A DNA stretch of 14,297 nucleotides, from assembly GCA_044225205.1 (NCBI GenBank), contig JBGAIY010000197.1, positions 1 to 14,297 of the forward strand. Reading direction: 5' to 3'. Shown here one piece after another: positions 1 through 6,623 of the stretch (its first letter is position 1; each line of letters starts with the position of its first letter). Both the position numbers and the translations under genes were made by a program. The notes below the pieces were generated by a model that ran no database searches, was not told the DNA's origin, and saw nothing but the letters and a program-made list of their open reading frames with translations. Source of the DNA: JAEUJT01 sp044225205 (GTDB taxonomy: Bacteria; Myxococcota; Myxococcia; Myxococcales; Myxococcaceae).

Positions 1-72
1 GAAAATCAACGGTTTTGAGCCCACCGGCTCTGTGGTACGCGAGCGCACCTTTTGTGCCCAGGAGTCACTGCC

Positions 73-1761
73 ATGTCGAACCGTCTATTGGCTTTCGCCT
101 TCGTTGCCCTCAGTGCCGGGGCAGCCTCGGCCCAAACCACGAGCGACTTTGACGGTGACGCAGGTTCGACCGAACTGCCGGTGGCCCCAAGGTCGGCGAA
201 CCCCAGCGACGCCCCCGCTTCGTTGATGCGCGACAGCGGCCTCGACGCTGGCGTTGAATTGGTACCGGCCGAGGCCTCGGTCGCTGACGGCGGGCGGTCG
301 GTGGCGGCGGCGGTGACCGAAGCCCCCGCACCGCCCACCGAGCCCGCCTCGGGCCTGAACTTCACCGCGGCGCTCAAGGCTTCGCTGCGCTTGTCGTACC
401 AGACCGCGTCGCCTTTTCCCGTCGACGCGAATTTGAATCAGGTCGCGCTCGCCCCACTGAATACCCGGGTGCGTGTCGCTCCCGAATTGCACCTCAACAA
501 CTTCGCGCTGCTCGCCGAAGCCGATACCGCGACCGGCGCGATTGTCGGCATACCTTCGGCCGAACTGGTCGGCACGCGAGTGACGTACCCCAGCATCGCC
601 GCTCTCGATTTGCGCAAGCTGTACCTCGAGTACAAGTGGGCGACCGGCGTGTTTCGGGTCGGTCAGCAAACGTCGCAGTGGGGCCTTGGGCTGCTGGCCA
701 ACGACGGCTCGAAAGACCCGGGCCCTGGCGACTTTGGCCAACAGGGCTTCGGCATGCTGACGTACCGGGCGCTGCTCGGCGCGCGACCCTTTTTCACCCT
801 CGGCGGTCAGTGGCGCGCCATCGAGACCGTGTTCGCCGCCGACCTGATCGTGCGCGACAACAACGCCGACTTCATTCAAGGCGACCGCGCGTTTCAGGGT
901 GTGGTGGCCGTGCGCTACGCGAAAGACGAAGAAAACAACTTCGGCGTGTACGTGGTGTACCGAAACCAGCGAAACATTTACGTCGTCGACGGGGGCAAGG
1001 CGACTGACGCATTCGTCGCCAACGTCGCCGGCAAGTGGGAGTTTTTCAAAGAGAACGACCGGGTGCTCAAGCTCGGGCTCGAAGCGGTCGCCATCACCGG
1101 CACGACGACCCAAGCGCGCAACGAAAACGCCGCGCTGCTCGGCGTTCACCAGTACGGCGCGGCGGCGAAAGCGTCGTACCGGCTCGGCCACACCACGCTG
1201 CTGCTCGACTGGGGCTTCGCTTCGGGCGACCAGAACCCCAGCGACGACCAGGTTCAGAACTTTCGTTTCGACCGCGACTACAAAGTGGGGCTCGTGCTGT
1301 TCGACCAAGTCATGGCGTACCAAACCGCCCGCTCGGCGACCCGCGCCGCAGACCCGCTCTTGACCGGCCACCCGCCCGAAGGCGTTGACCTGTTGGGCAC
1401 CGCCGGCAGCGTGACCGGAGCGTGGTACCTCTTTCCTCGCGTGCGTTACGCCATGACCGACATGGTCGACCTCTACGCCGGGCCGCTGTTCGCCTTCAGC
1501 ACCGCGCGACTGACCGACCCGTTCAACACCCGCATCACGGGCGGGCAGTCGGTCAACGCATTCGGCGTGCGAGCGGGCTGGTACCTCGGCACCGAGGTCG
1601 ATGCCGGTCTGCAAATTCGCTACAAGCCGATCGAAGAGCTGCTGCTCACCATCACCGGAGAAGGCGGCATTTTCATGCCGGGAGACGCCTACAAGTTTCC
1701 CATCGGTGGGGTGATGTCGCCCATTGGCTTTGGGCGCGTTCGCGCCTCGCTCGCGTTCTGA
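73..1761 (+). CDS. Outer-membrane beta-barrel (porin-like) protein
   Basis: Predicted 562-residue exported protein that probably forms a beta-barrel in the outer membrane; its substrate is unknown. The ATG at 73 is chosen over an upstream GTG at 52 because AGGAG (60-64) lies 8 bases before it and the protein then opens with a clean signal peptide (basic start SNR, hydrophobic core, cleavage after ASA at about residue 20). Residues 21-100 are a low-complexity Ala/Pro/Asp-rich linker. The rest alternates polar and aromatic residues in strand-like runs (for example LYLEYKW, GVYVVYRNQ, GAWYLFPRVRYAM) and ends in ...VRASLAF, a terminal Phe as recognised by the BAM machinery. No family signature is recognised, so porin-like is a structural call only. 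It converges with the small minus-strand ORF, 9 bases apart. Confidence 0.8.
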   Translation: MSNRLLAFAFVALSAGAASAQTTSDFDGDAGSTELPVAPRSANPSDAPASLMRDSGLDAGVELVPAEASVADGGRSVAAAVTEAPAPPTEPASGLNFTAALKASLRLSYQTASPFPVDANLNQVALAPLNTRVRVAPELHLNNFALLAEADTATGAIVGIPSAELVGTRVTYPSIAALDLRKLYLEYKWATGVFRVGQQTSQWGLGLLANDGSKDPGPGDFGQQGFGMLTYRALLGARPFFTLGGQWRAIETVFAADLIVRDNNADFIQGDRAFQGVVAVRYAKDEENNFGVYVVYRNQRNIYVVDGGKATDAFVANVAGKWEFFKENDRVLKLGLEAVAITGTTTQARNENAALLGVHQYGAAAKASYRLGHTTLLLDWGFASGDQNPSDDQVQNFRFDRDYKVGLVLFDQVMAYQTARSATRAADPLLTGHPPEGVDLLGTAGSVTGAWYLFPRVRYAMTDMVDLYAGPLFAFSTARLTDPFNTRITGGQSVNAFGVRAGWYLGTEVDAGLQIRYKPIEELLLTITGEGGIFMPGDAYKFPIGGVMSPIGFGRVRASLAF

Positions 1762-1770
1762 CGCCGAGCG

Positions 1771-1935
1771 CTACGGCAGCGTCGCGAGGTAGTTCGCAAT
1801 CGCTTCAAGCATCGGCGACATTTCGCTGTCGACCGGAGTCAGCGACACCGGCGCGGGGTGCAAAAGTTTGATGCGCCGCCCCGCGAAGGTGTACCGGGGC
1901 ACTTCTCGCGGCAACATTTGAACCGACGCGGTCAT
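1771..1935 (-). CDS. Small 54-residue protein coupled to the RHH gene
   Basis: A short ORF whose ATG (1935-1933) follows the TAA of the upstream ribbon-helix-helix gene with no spacer (TAAATG), an arrangement that favours translational coupling. The product begins MTASVQMLPREVPRY and ends ANYLATLP. It has a basic centre (AGRRIKLLHP) and an acidic, amphipathic C-terminal helix (SEMSPMLEAIANYL). About 80% of codons end in G or C, as in the neighbouring real genes, which argues for coding. It is not recognised as any family. Its place after an RHH regulator could suggest a regulator partner or a small toxin-like protein, but nothing in the sequence proves either. It could also be spurious. Confidence 0.45.
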   Translation of the reverse strand: MTASVQMLPREVPRYTFAGRRIKLLHPAPVSLTPVDSEMSPMLEAIANYLATLP

Positions 1936-2184
1936 TTAGGTCTCCTCGGCGAGCTTGGTGTACTTGACGAGCAAGTCGTCGACCGCCTCGCGCAGGTATT
2001 CGCTTTGGGCGATTCGCGTGCGCTTCGACAGCTCGCGCAGTTTTTCGACTTTCTCTTGCTCGACCAGCACGTGGGTGCTGACGACGTCTTTTTCGGCGTC
2101 GGCGCGCGCAGCGGTCGGTACGACCGGGCGATTCGCTTCGAGACTGGTGTCGACCGGCTGCATTCCAAGACTTGAGTCGTGCAT
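1936..2184 (-). CDS. Ribbon-helix-helix (CopG/Arc-like) DNA-binding protein
   Basis: Predicted 82-residue protein. The ATG at 2184 is preceded by GGGAGAA (minus strand) at good Shine-Dalgarno spacing. An in-frame extension up to 2286 exists but has no comparable ribosome site. Residues 1-35 look disordered. From about residue 36 the pattern STHVLVEQEKVEKL, followed by RTRIAQSEYLREAVDDLL, is the beta-strand, helix, turn, helix layout of MetJ/Arc/CopG repressors, which bind operator DNA as dimers through the paired strands. A long N-terminal tail is unusual for antitoxin-type RHH proteins, which normally start with the strand. It is followed without a gap by a 54-residue ORF. Autoregulation would be typical of the family but is not shown. 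Target genes are unknown. Confidence 0.75.
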   Translation of the reverse strand: MHDSSLGMQPVDTSLEANRPVVPTAARADAEKDVVSTHVLVEQEKVEKLRELSKRTRIAQSEYLREAVDDLLVKYTKLAEET

Positions 2185-2284
2185 GGGGTTCTCCCTGGTG
2201 TGAACGGCGATTCGAGCTGTCGGTTGCCACAAGCGGCTACAGCCCTGTTCACTCGCGATGAGACAGCCTGATCGGGGGTCGGTC

Positions 2285-2315
2285 AAAAAAACTGCCGCGG
2301 CCTGTGGGTGCCGCG
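2285..2315 (-). terminator. Rho-independent terminator after the zinc-ribbon gene
   Basis: Read on the minus strand: stem CGCGGC (2315-2310), 8-base loop, stem GCCGCG (2301-2296), four bases, then seven T (2291-2285). It lies 18 bases past the zinc-ribbon stop codon and about 100 bases before the RHH start, so it separates the two transcripts. An alternative 7-bp hairpin (2329-2323 with 2313-2307, GGTGCCG/CGGCACC) would be mutually exclusive with it. Confidence 0.65.
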
Positions 2316-2333
2316 CCTACGACGGCACCGAAC

Positions 2334-2741
2334 TCAGTAGATGAGGTGCGCGCAGTGCAGCGGCCGGGCTTTGCACGAAGGGCAGGGGGCTCCGTCGGCA
2401 AAACCCATGGCCAGGCTCGCCTCGTGGCAACTGGGGCACGGCGTCTGCTCGACACTCACGGCCCCCGCGTCACAACGCATGAAGACGCCGGTGTGTCGGG
2501 CGGCGTCGCCCACGACTTGAGCCCCAGCGCGGCGGCGGCCCGGCCCTCTCGGCTTTCGCTTCGTCTTGGGCTCGGCGCGCAGCAGCTCGAGCGACTCGCC
2601 CGACACCGGCCCGAACACGTCGGCGCTGCGAACTTCAAACCGGCTGAGGCAGTGGGTGCAGATGACGTTCGCCGACCCACGGTGGTGCGAATGCCCACCC
2701 TCGAACGAAAAACCGCACGCGCACGAGCACTCTTGAGCCAC
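2334..2741 (-). CDS. Cysteine-rich zinc-ribbon protein
   Basis: Predicted 135-residue cytoplasmic protein with three CxxC knuckles: CTHC (28-31), CPSC (102-105) and CPSC (120-123). Further Cys are at 5, 7, 9, 90 and 130, with His near both ends (HSHH, HCAH). This pattern fits two zinc-ribbon units, one N-terminal and one C-terminal, joined by a basic linker (KTKRKPRGPGRRR, about 59-71). Zinc ribbons bind metal and often nucleic acid or protein; no specific role can be named. The GTG at 2741 places the first Cys cluster right at the N-terminus. A TTG at 2801 in the same frame would add 20 residues without recognisable content, and neither start has a strong ribosome site. The gene is followed by an intrinsic terminator. 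Confidence 0.6.
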   Translation of the reverse strand: MAQECSCACGFSFEGGHSHHRGSANVICTHCLSRFEVRSADVFGPVSGESLELLRAEPKTKRKPRGPGRRRAGAQVVGDAARHTGVFMRCDAGAVSVEQTPCPSCHEASLAMGFADGAPCPSCKARPLHCAHLIY

Positions 2742-2802
2742 GGGCCACTCTCGCTCAAACGATGAAGCGGTTGCTGAAAAGGGCGCTGCCGACCCCAACA
2801 AC

Positions 2803-2843
2803 GGTGGTCAGCCCCTAGGTTCGCTTCCTAAGGGCCGACCGCC
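2803..2843 (-). repeat. Long imperfect hairpin 3' of the tRNA
   Basis: The arms 2803-2819 and 2827-2843 pair over 17 positions around a 7-base loop. As minus-strand RNA the pairing is nearly complete: 14 Watson-Crick pairs, two G-U pairs and one A-C mismatch. As plus-strand RNA it has two mismatches and one wobble. The better fold on the minus strand fits a 3' structure of the tRNA transcript, which ends 20 bases before it. No U-tract follows, so it is not a classic intrinsic terminator. It could be a processing or stability element. Confidence 0.5.
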
Positions 2844-2863
2844 ATTGTGCAAATGATCGCTAG

Positions 2864-2937
2864 TGGCCAGGGTCGGACTCGAACCGACTACCTGCGGATT
2901 ATGAGACCGCCGCTCTAGCCAGCTGAGCTACCTGGCC
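2864..2937 (-). tRNA. tRNA-Met (CAT), elongator type
   Basis: A 74-base cloverleaf folds on the minus strand: acceptor GGCCAGG/CCTGGCC, D-arm GCTC...GAGC, anticodon loop CTCATAA with anticodon CAT, five-base variable loop AGGTA, T-arm GTCGG-TTCGAGT-CCGAC, discriminator A. The acceptor starts with a G-C pair and the anticodon stem lacks the three G-C pairs of initiator tRNA, so it is not fMet. The CTCATAA loop is also used by tRNA-Ile2, which reads AUA after lysidine modification, so Ile2 is the main alternative. The innermost anticodon-stem pair is a T-T mismatch. CCA is not encoded: CTA follows the discriminator. Confidence 0.92.
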
Positions 2938-2962
2938 GTACTTCTCCTGCTGACGCGGGCGC

Positions 2963-2991
2963 GGTTTACACGGGGTGTTCGTCGCTCGCAA
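2963..2991 (-). promoter_or_regulatory. Candidate sigma-70 promoter of the tRNA
   Basis: On the minus strand, TTGCGA (2991-2986) and TAAACC (2968-2963) are separated by exactly 17 bases and lie about 26 bases before the mature tRNA. The stretch after the -10 is GC-only (GCGCCCGCG), as in stable-RNA promoters under stringent control. The box matches are partial (4 of 6 and 3 of 6). Confidence 0.4.
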
Positions 2992-3121
2992 GAGAACTGT
3001 GACGGCCAACAGCTCGTGACCTGACGACGTGGGCGCCGCACCAAAGAACCTGAAACTTCTCGTCTTTTCTGGCCAACTCCAGCTTGCCCATTGGCTTCGT
3101 TGCCCGTTGAATGCCGAGCGC

Positions 3122-3541
3122 GTGACTGCGCAAACACTCGGGTTTCACCACGTCGCCATCGCCGCCCACGACGTCGAAAACGTCGCGGCGTTCTACCGTG
3201 ACTTGCTCGGCCTGCCCGAGTTGGCCCGGTACCACCGCGACGACGCCGCCAAGTCGCTGCGGGCCATTTGGCTCGGGGTCGACGGTTCGGGCGACCCGAC
3301 TCACGGTTTTTTCGCCGTCGAAGCCGTCGCCGAGCGCGCGCCCGCTCAACCCTCCGTTGGGTATTCGATGGTCGCGCTGCGAATTGCCCCCGAAGCCCGC
3401 GCCAGACTCGAACGCGCTTTCGCCGCTCGCGGCGTCGCCATCGAACGCCAAACCGGGTGGACTTTTTATGTCAGAGACCCCGAAGGCAATTTGGTCGGCC
3501 TCAGTCACCACCCACACGAAAGAAGCGCCGGTGTAAGGTAG
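3122..3541 (+). CDS. VOC superfamily (glyoxalase/dioxygenase fold) protein
   Basis: Predicted 139-residue protein with the paired beta-alpha-beta-beta-beta layout of the vicinal oxygen chelate superfamily. The first module starts GFHHVAIAAHDVENVAAFYRD; the second starts GYSMVALRI and closes with FYVRDPEGNLVGLSHHP. The family uses a His/Glu-bound metal for glyoxalase, dioxygenase or antibiotic-resistance reactions. His is present in the first strand (residue 9 or 10), but the Glu usually found just after DPxGN is replaced (GLS), so the chemistry, and even metal binding, are uncertain. GTG at 3122 is chosen because the fold begins almost at once; the longer frame from 3029 adds an unlikely leader. 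Its stop codon lies inside the ribosome site of the next gene, so the two are probably one operon. Confidence 0.75.
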   Translation: MTAQTLGFHHVAIAAHDVENVAAFYRDLLGLPELARYHRDDAAKSLRAIWLGVDGSGDPTHGFFAVEAVAERAPAQPSVGYSMVALRIAPEARARLERAFAARGVAIERQTGWTFYVRDPEGNLVGLSHHPHERSAGVR

Positions 3542-3546
3542 GTCGC

Positions 3547-4737
3547 GTGGCTCGCCTCGGGGAAGTGCTGCTCGAAGAGAAGTTGATCACCAAGGCCCAA
3601 CTCGAGGAGGGTCTTGAGACCCAAGTCGTTTACGGTGGGCGCCTCGGTACGAACCTGTGCGAGCTCGGCTTCGTCAAAGAGGCCGACCTGGCCCGAGTGC
3701 TCGGCAAGCTCCACAATTTGCCTTTTTCGTCGGGCGACATGATTCCTGACCCGGCGGCGCTCGGGCTCTTCGAAGCCGCTTACCTCGACGACCACGACGT
3801 GCTGCCCATGCGGGTCGACGCCACCCGGCTCACCGTCGCCGTGCTGGGGCCCAAGCAAATCGAAGCGGTCGACGCCATGGCCTTCAAGGCCAGCAAGCGC
3901 GCCGTGCAGGTCGTCATACCCGAATTTCGAATGAATCAGTTGCTGCGCCGCTATTGCAAAGCGTTTCGGCCCATGCGGCCGATCGACATGAACACGCTGC
4001 GGCCTTCGAAACAGCAAACCGCCAGCGCGCACGTGCCCAAAGACGCGTCTGAGCTCATCAACGAAGACGATTTCGCCAGCATTTACGCCGCCGCGTCGGC
4101 GCCCGAAGAAGAAGCGGTGATCGAAGGCGAAGTGCTGGCCGACGACGTGCCGGTGGTGCCCGGCGTCGCCGCGCCCGTGCCTTCGGCCCCCATACCCATG
4201 CCGTCGGTGCCGAAGCCCGCCAAGCCCAAGCGCCCCACGTCGCCCCTGACCTTCGACGAAGCCCAAAAGCTGCTGCACACCAGCACCGACCGCGAAGACA
4301 TTGCGCGAACCGTGCTGCGCTTCGCCGTCGCGAAGTTTCGCCGGGCCCTCATTCTCAACGTGCAAGGCGACCTGGTCATGGGCTGGCGCGGGGCCGGCAA
4401 GGGCGTCAGCGACAAGAACGTTCAGCGCATCGGCGTGTCGTTGCGCGAGGCCAACACGTTCAAAATGGTGCGCGACCTGAGGTCGCACTTCGTGGGCCCC
4501 ATGAAGCCCACCCCCGGCATGGACGTATTCTACAAACTCATCGGCTCGGCGGCCCCGGCCACCGCCGTCGTGTTGCCGCTGCTCGTTCGCGGCAAGCCGG
4601 TGCACCTGCTCTACCTCGACGCAGGCCCCGGCCAAATGACGCCCCCCGACGTGGGCGAGCTGCTCATCGTCTCGCAGGGCGTCACCCGCAGCTACGAGGC
4701 GCTCATTCAGGCCCGCCAAGCACACAAGGCGAGCTGA
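3547..4737 (+). CDS. MshEN-domain protein with C-terminal GAF-like domain
   Basis: Predicted 396-residue cytoplasmic protein. Residues 1-140 match the N-terminal domain of type II secretion/type IV pilus ATPases (MshEN/GspE_N): LGEVLLEEKLITKAQLEEGL, then LGTNLCELGFVKEADLARVL, then a second half with DDHDVLPMRVDATRLTVAV. In relatives this domain can bind cyclic di-GMP. No Walker A or B ATPase follows. Instead there is an acidic, Pro-rich linker (about 175-235) and a C-terminal alpha/beta region (about 238-390; ILNVQGDLVMGWRG, VLPLLVRGKPVHLLYLD) that looks like a GAF sensor. It is therefore probably a signal-binding adaptor rather than a motor; the partner is unknown. Start GTG 3547 follows AGGTAGG (3537-3543), which contains the VOC stop codon, indicating translational coupling. 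It converges with the kinase-like gene. Confidence 0.75.
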   Translation: MARLGEVLLEEKLITKAQLEEGLETQVVYGGRLGTNLCELGFVKEADLARVLGKLHNLPFSSGDMIPDPAALGLFEAAYLDDHDVLPMRVDATRLTVAVLGPKQIEAVDAMAFKASKRAVQVVIPEFRMNQLLRRYCKAFRPMRPIDMNTLRPSKQQTASAHVPKDASELINEDDFASIYAAASAPEEEAVIEGEVLADDVPVVPGVAAPVPSAPIPMPSVPKPAKPKRPTSPLTFDEAQKLLHTSTDREDIARTVLRFAVAKFRRALILNVQGDLVMGWRGAGKGVSDKNVQRIGVSLREANTFKMVRDLRSHFVGPMKPTPGMDVFYKLIGSAAPATAVVLPLLVRGKPVHLLYLDAGPGQMTPPDVGELLIVSQGVTRSYEALIQARQAHKAS

Positions 4738-4752
4738 AGAACCGGCCGCGTT

Positions 4753-6435
4753 CTATTCTTGTTCGACGTTGAAGGTGACGCGCTGGCCCGCGAACAGGTT
4801 GAACGGCTCGCTCCACTTCGACTGGCCGACCGTCACCAAAATGCGGTGGCTCCCTTCGTAAATTTGCAGGTCGGCCTTCAGCGGAGCCACGCCCATGCGA
4901 AGGCCGTCGACGAAGATGACCGCACCGTCGGGCGCGGTCACCGCCACCGTGCCCTTTTCGAACGTGAACTTCTGCGAATACGGCTCGCCGGCCTTGAGCT
5001 GCAAAATGCGCCCGGTGTTGATCGCGAGTTCTTTGTTCACCAGTGACACCGGCCGCTTGCCCGCGGGGAAAGTGCCCTTGAACGGCGTGCGGCCCAACGT
5101 TTCACCGTCGACGACGATGTCGACCGGCGGCGTCGAGTCGAGCTCGACGTCGACCTGCGCCACGACCGCCGGCCCTGAATCGGCCTCGCCCTCNNNCACC
5201 GCGGCCGAAGTCACCGGCCCTGGAGTTTTGACTCCTGGCGTCTCTTCGTGGCCATCGTTGGGGCTGAGCGGCTGGTTCGACTTCTGCCACCCGAACCACA
5301 CGCCGAAGGCCGCCACCAACACCGCCGCGAACACCACCCACGGCATGTTCGATTCGCGCTCGGCTTCTTCGTCTTCGTCTGGAGGCGGGAACGAGACGAC
5401 CACCGGCGGCTTGGTCGTCACCGGCGGCGGCTCATACAGCGTCACCGCGGGCATGGCCGGAGCGGTCGCCGGTGCCTTCTCGGCCGCCGCCCACTGCCGG
5501 CGCACGAAGTCGGCAATGCCGGCGTCGATCGTGTGGCGCCGAGCGGCCCGCAAGTCGTGCGACTCGGGAAAGAGCGTCTCCAAGTACTTGGCCAGCTCGT
5601 CGGTCGTCGCGATCTCGCTGCCGACGGCCGCTTCAATCGCTTCACGCATCGCCAACGGGTGCGGGTAGCGCTCCAGCGCCTTCTTCGCACACGCCGTCAT
5701 GATGACTTTTTCGAGCCCCGGCGGCACGTCACCCGGAGGCGGGGGCGGCAGGGGCAGCGTCAACACCGCGTGGTCGAAGTAGTCGCCTTGGTCGGCCCAC
5801 GGCACCGCCCCGGTCAGGCACTCGTAGAGCGTCAACCCCAACAGGTACACGTCGGTCGGTATTGAAATCGCTTCTCGCCCACCGATGATCTGCTCGGGCG
5901 CCGAATGAACGCGTCGGCCCTTCACCCGTTGCCCACCAATTTCGCGCGGCGCAAATGCCAACGCGCCGTACCCGGTGATTTTGGTGATGCCGCCGAACGA
6001 CACCAACATCGTCTCGGGCCGCAGGTCGCCGTGCACCAACGGCACGCCGTCGTCGTTGCCGGCGATGTGGGCGTAGTGCACGCCCGTGCACGCGTCGCAA
6101 ACAATGCGCGCGGCAATTCGGGGCGGCAGCTTCTTGCCCAGTTCGATGATCTTTCGCAGCGACTCGCCGTCGGCGAATTCGACGACGCGCGCACTGCCTT
6201 CTTCGAGCGTCGCAAACCCCATCACCGTGACGATGTTGGGGTGGTCGAGCTTGGCGGCGTGCTCGGTTTCGCGCTGAATCTTCGCCATCAACGTCGGGTC
6301 GGCCAACGCCTGCTCTGGCACCCAAATGATGACCACCGGCCGCGCCTTGTTGTCGTCGCTGACGGCGAGCCCCAAAAAGGCACGCGAGCCTTCTCCCGCC
6401 TGAAGTGGCCCCAACGCTTGGTAGCGAAAACCCAT
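4753..6435 (-). CDS. Membrane-bound Ser/Thr kinase-like protein (probable pseudokinase) with PEGA domains
   Basis: Predicted 560-residue protein: kinase fold (about 5-270), Pro-rich linker, one transmembrane helix (about 366-383, WVVFAAVLVAAFGVWFGW), then two PEGA repeats outside the membrane (about 437-467, VDIVVDGETLGRTPF; about 500-535, AVIFVDGLRMGVAPL). This is the PknB-like receptor layout common in myxobacteria. The fold markers GxGxxR (about 14-17), HGD (135-137), APE (179-181) and helix-F Asp 195 are visible. However, the VAIK Lys is Trp 38 (VIIWV), the catalytic-loop Asn is Thr 142 (HGDLRPET) and the DFG Asp is Gly 155 (ITGYG). Without the ATP-binding Lys and the Mg-binding Asp, phosphotransfer is unlikely, so it may act as a scaffold or regulator. 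Start ATG 6435 begins just before the fold and has no ribosome site. A 3-base N run lies at codon 414. Confidence 0.85.
   Translation of the reverse strand: MGFRYQALGPLQAGEGSRAFLGLAVSDDNKARPVVIIWVPEQALADPTLMAKIQRETEHAAKLDHPNIVTVMGFATLEEGSARVVEFADGESLRKIIELGKKLPPRIAARIVCDACTGVHYAHIAGNDDGVPLVHGDLRPETMLVSFGGITKITGYGALAFAPREIGGQRVKGRRVHSAPEQIIGGREAISIPTDVYLLGLTLYECLTGAVPWADQGDYFDHAVLTLPLPPPPPGDVPPGLEKVIMTACAKKALERYPHPLAMREAIEAAVGSEIATTDELAKYLETLFPESHDLRAARRHTIDAGIADFVRRQWAAAEKAPATAPAMPAVTLYEPPPVTTKPPVVVSFPPPDEDEEAERESNMPWVVFAAVLVAAFGVWFGWQKSNQPLSPNDGHEETPGVKTPGPVTSAAVXEGEADSGPAVVAQVDVELDSTPPVDIVVDGETLGRTPFKGTFPAGKRPVSLVNKELAINTGRILQLKAGEPYSQKFTFEKGTVAVTAPDGAVIFVDGLRMGVAPLKADLQIYEGSHRILVTVGQSKWSEPFNLFAGQRVTFNVEQE
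5194..5196. other. Undetermined bases (NNN)
   Basis: Three N bases inside the linker between membrane helix and PEGA repeats of the kinase-like gene. The frame is the same on both sides, so the gap costs one codon if its length is right. Its true length is not known from the sequence. Confidence 0.95.
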
Positions 6436-6442
6436 GGGCCCG

Positions 6443-6470
6443 AAAGTAGAGGGTGGGCGGCGAAGGTCAA
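6443..6470 (-). promoter_or_regulatory. Candidate promoter of the kinase-like gene, possibly leaderless
   Basis: Minus strand: TTGACC (6470-6465, 5 of 6 to the -35 consensus), 16-base spacer, TACTTT (6448-6443, weak -10). Only 7 bases separate the -10 from the ATG at 6435, so transcription would start at or next to the start codon. This fits the missing Shine-Dalgarno sequence. Confidence 0.3.
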
Positions 6471-6480
6471 CTCTGTTGAC
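6466..6480. promoter_or_regulatory. Operator-like palindrome GTCAAC-TCT-GTTGAC
   Basis: A perfect 6+6 inverted repeat with a 3-base centre in the 188-bp divergent region between the kinase-like gene and the lipoprotein gene. It overlaps the candidate -35 box of the kinase-like gene, where a bound dimeric regulator would block RNA polymerase. The rest of the region (6481-6623) holds a weaker 5-bp repeat GCCAA/TTGGC (6560-6574) and nothing else I can support. Confidence 0.35.
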
Positions 6481-6623
6481 GCGCAAATGCCTGAAAAGTG
6501 ACGTCTGTTGCGACCCCGCGCGCCGTTGCTGCCATTTGCCGATCGCTGGCCCCCAAAAAGCCAAGAAAATTGGCACGTTTCGGGTCTGTACCTTCGGCGA
6601 CCCTGGGTGTTCGACCCTTTCAT

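Noticed and set aside
17..30. Short hairpin GAGCC-CACC-GGCTC just upstream of the first gene, next to a TTTT run.
   Set aside because: The T-run lies before the stem on the plus strand, and the minus-strand transcript would be followed by A, so it is not a terminator; a 5-bp stem is common by chance.
85..1614. Long antisense ORF (509 codons) opposite the outer-membrane protein gene, with similar long antisense frames at 3505-4725, 12002-13048, 12958-13959 and 9585-10496.
   Set aside because: These are expected shadows in GC-rich DNA, where the strong third-position bias removes stops from other frames. Their translations are Arg/His/Gly/Val-rich without domains and lie opposite clearly recognised proteins.
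1936..2286. Longer form of the RHH protein starting at 2286.
   Set aside because: The extension is not family-like and the ATG at 2184 has a good ribosome site; the region 2185-2284 is better read as leader after the terminator.
6571..6593. TGGCAC followed downstream by TGTACC, resembling a sigma-54 promoter upstream of the lipoprotein gene.
   Set aside because: The -12 element (TTGC at the fixed 5-base distance) is absent; only the -24 half matches.
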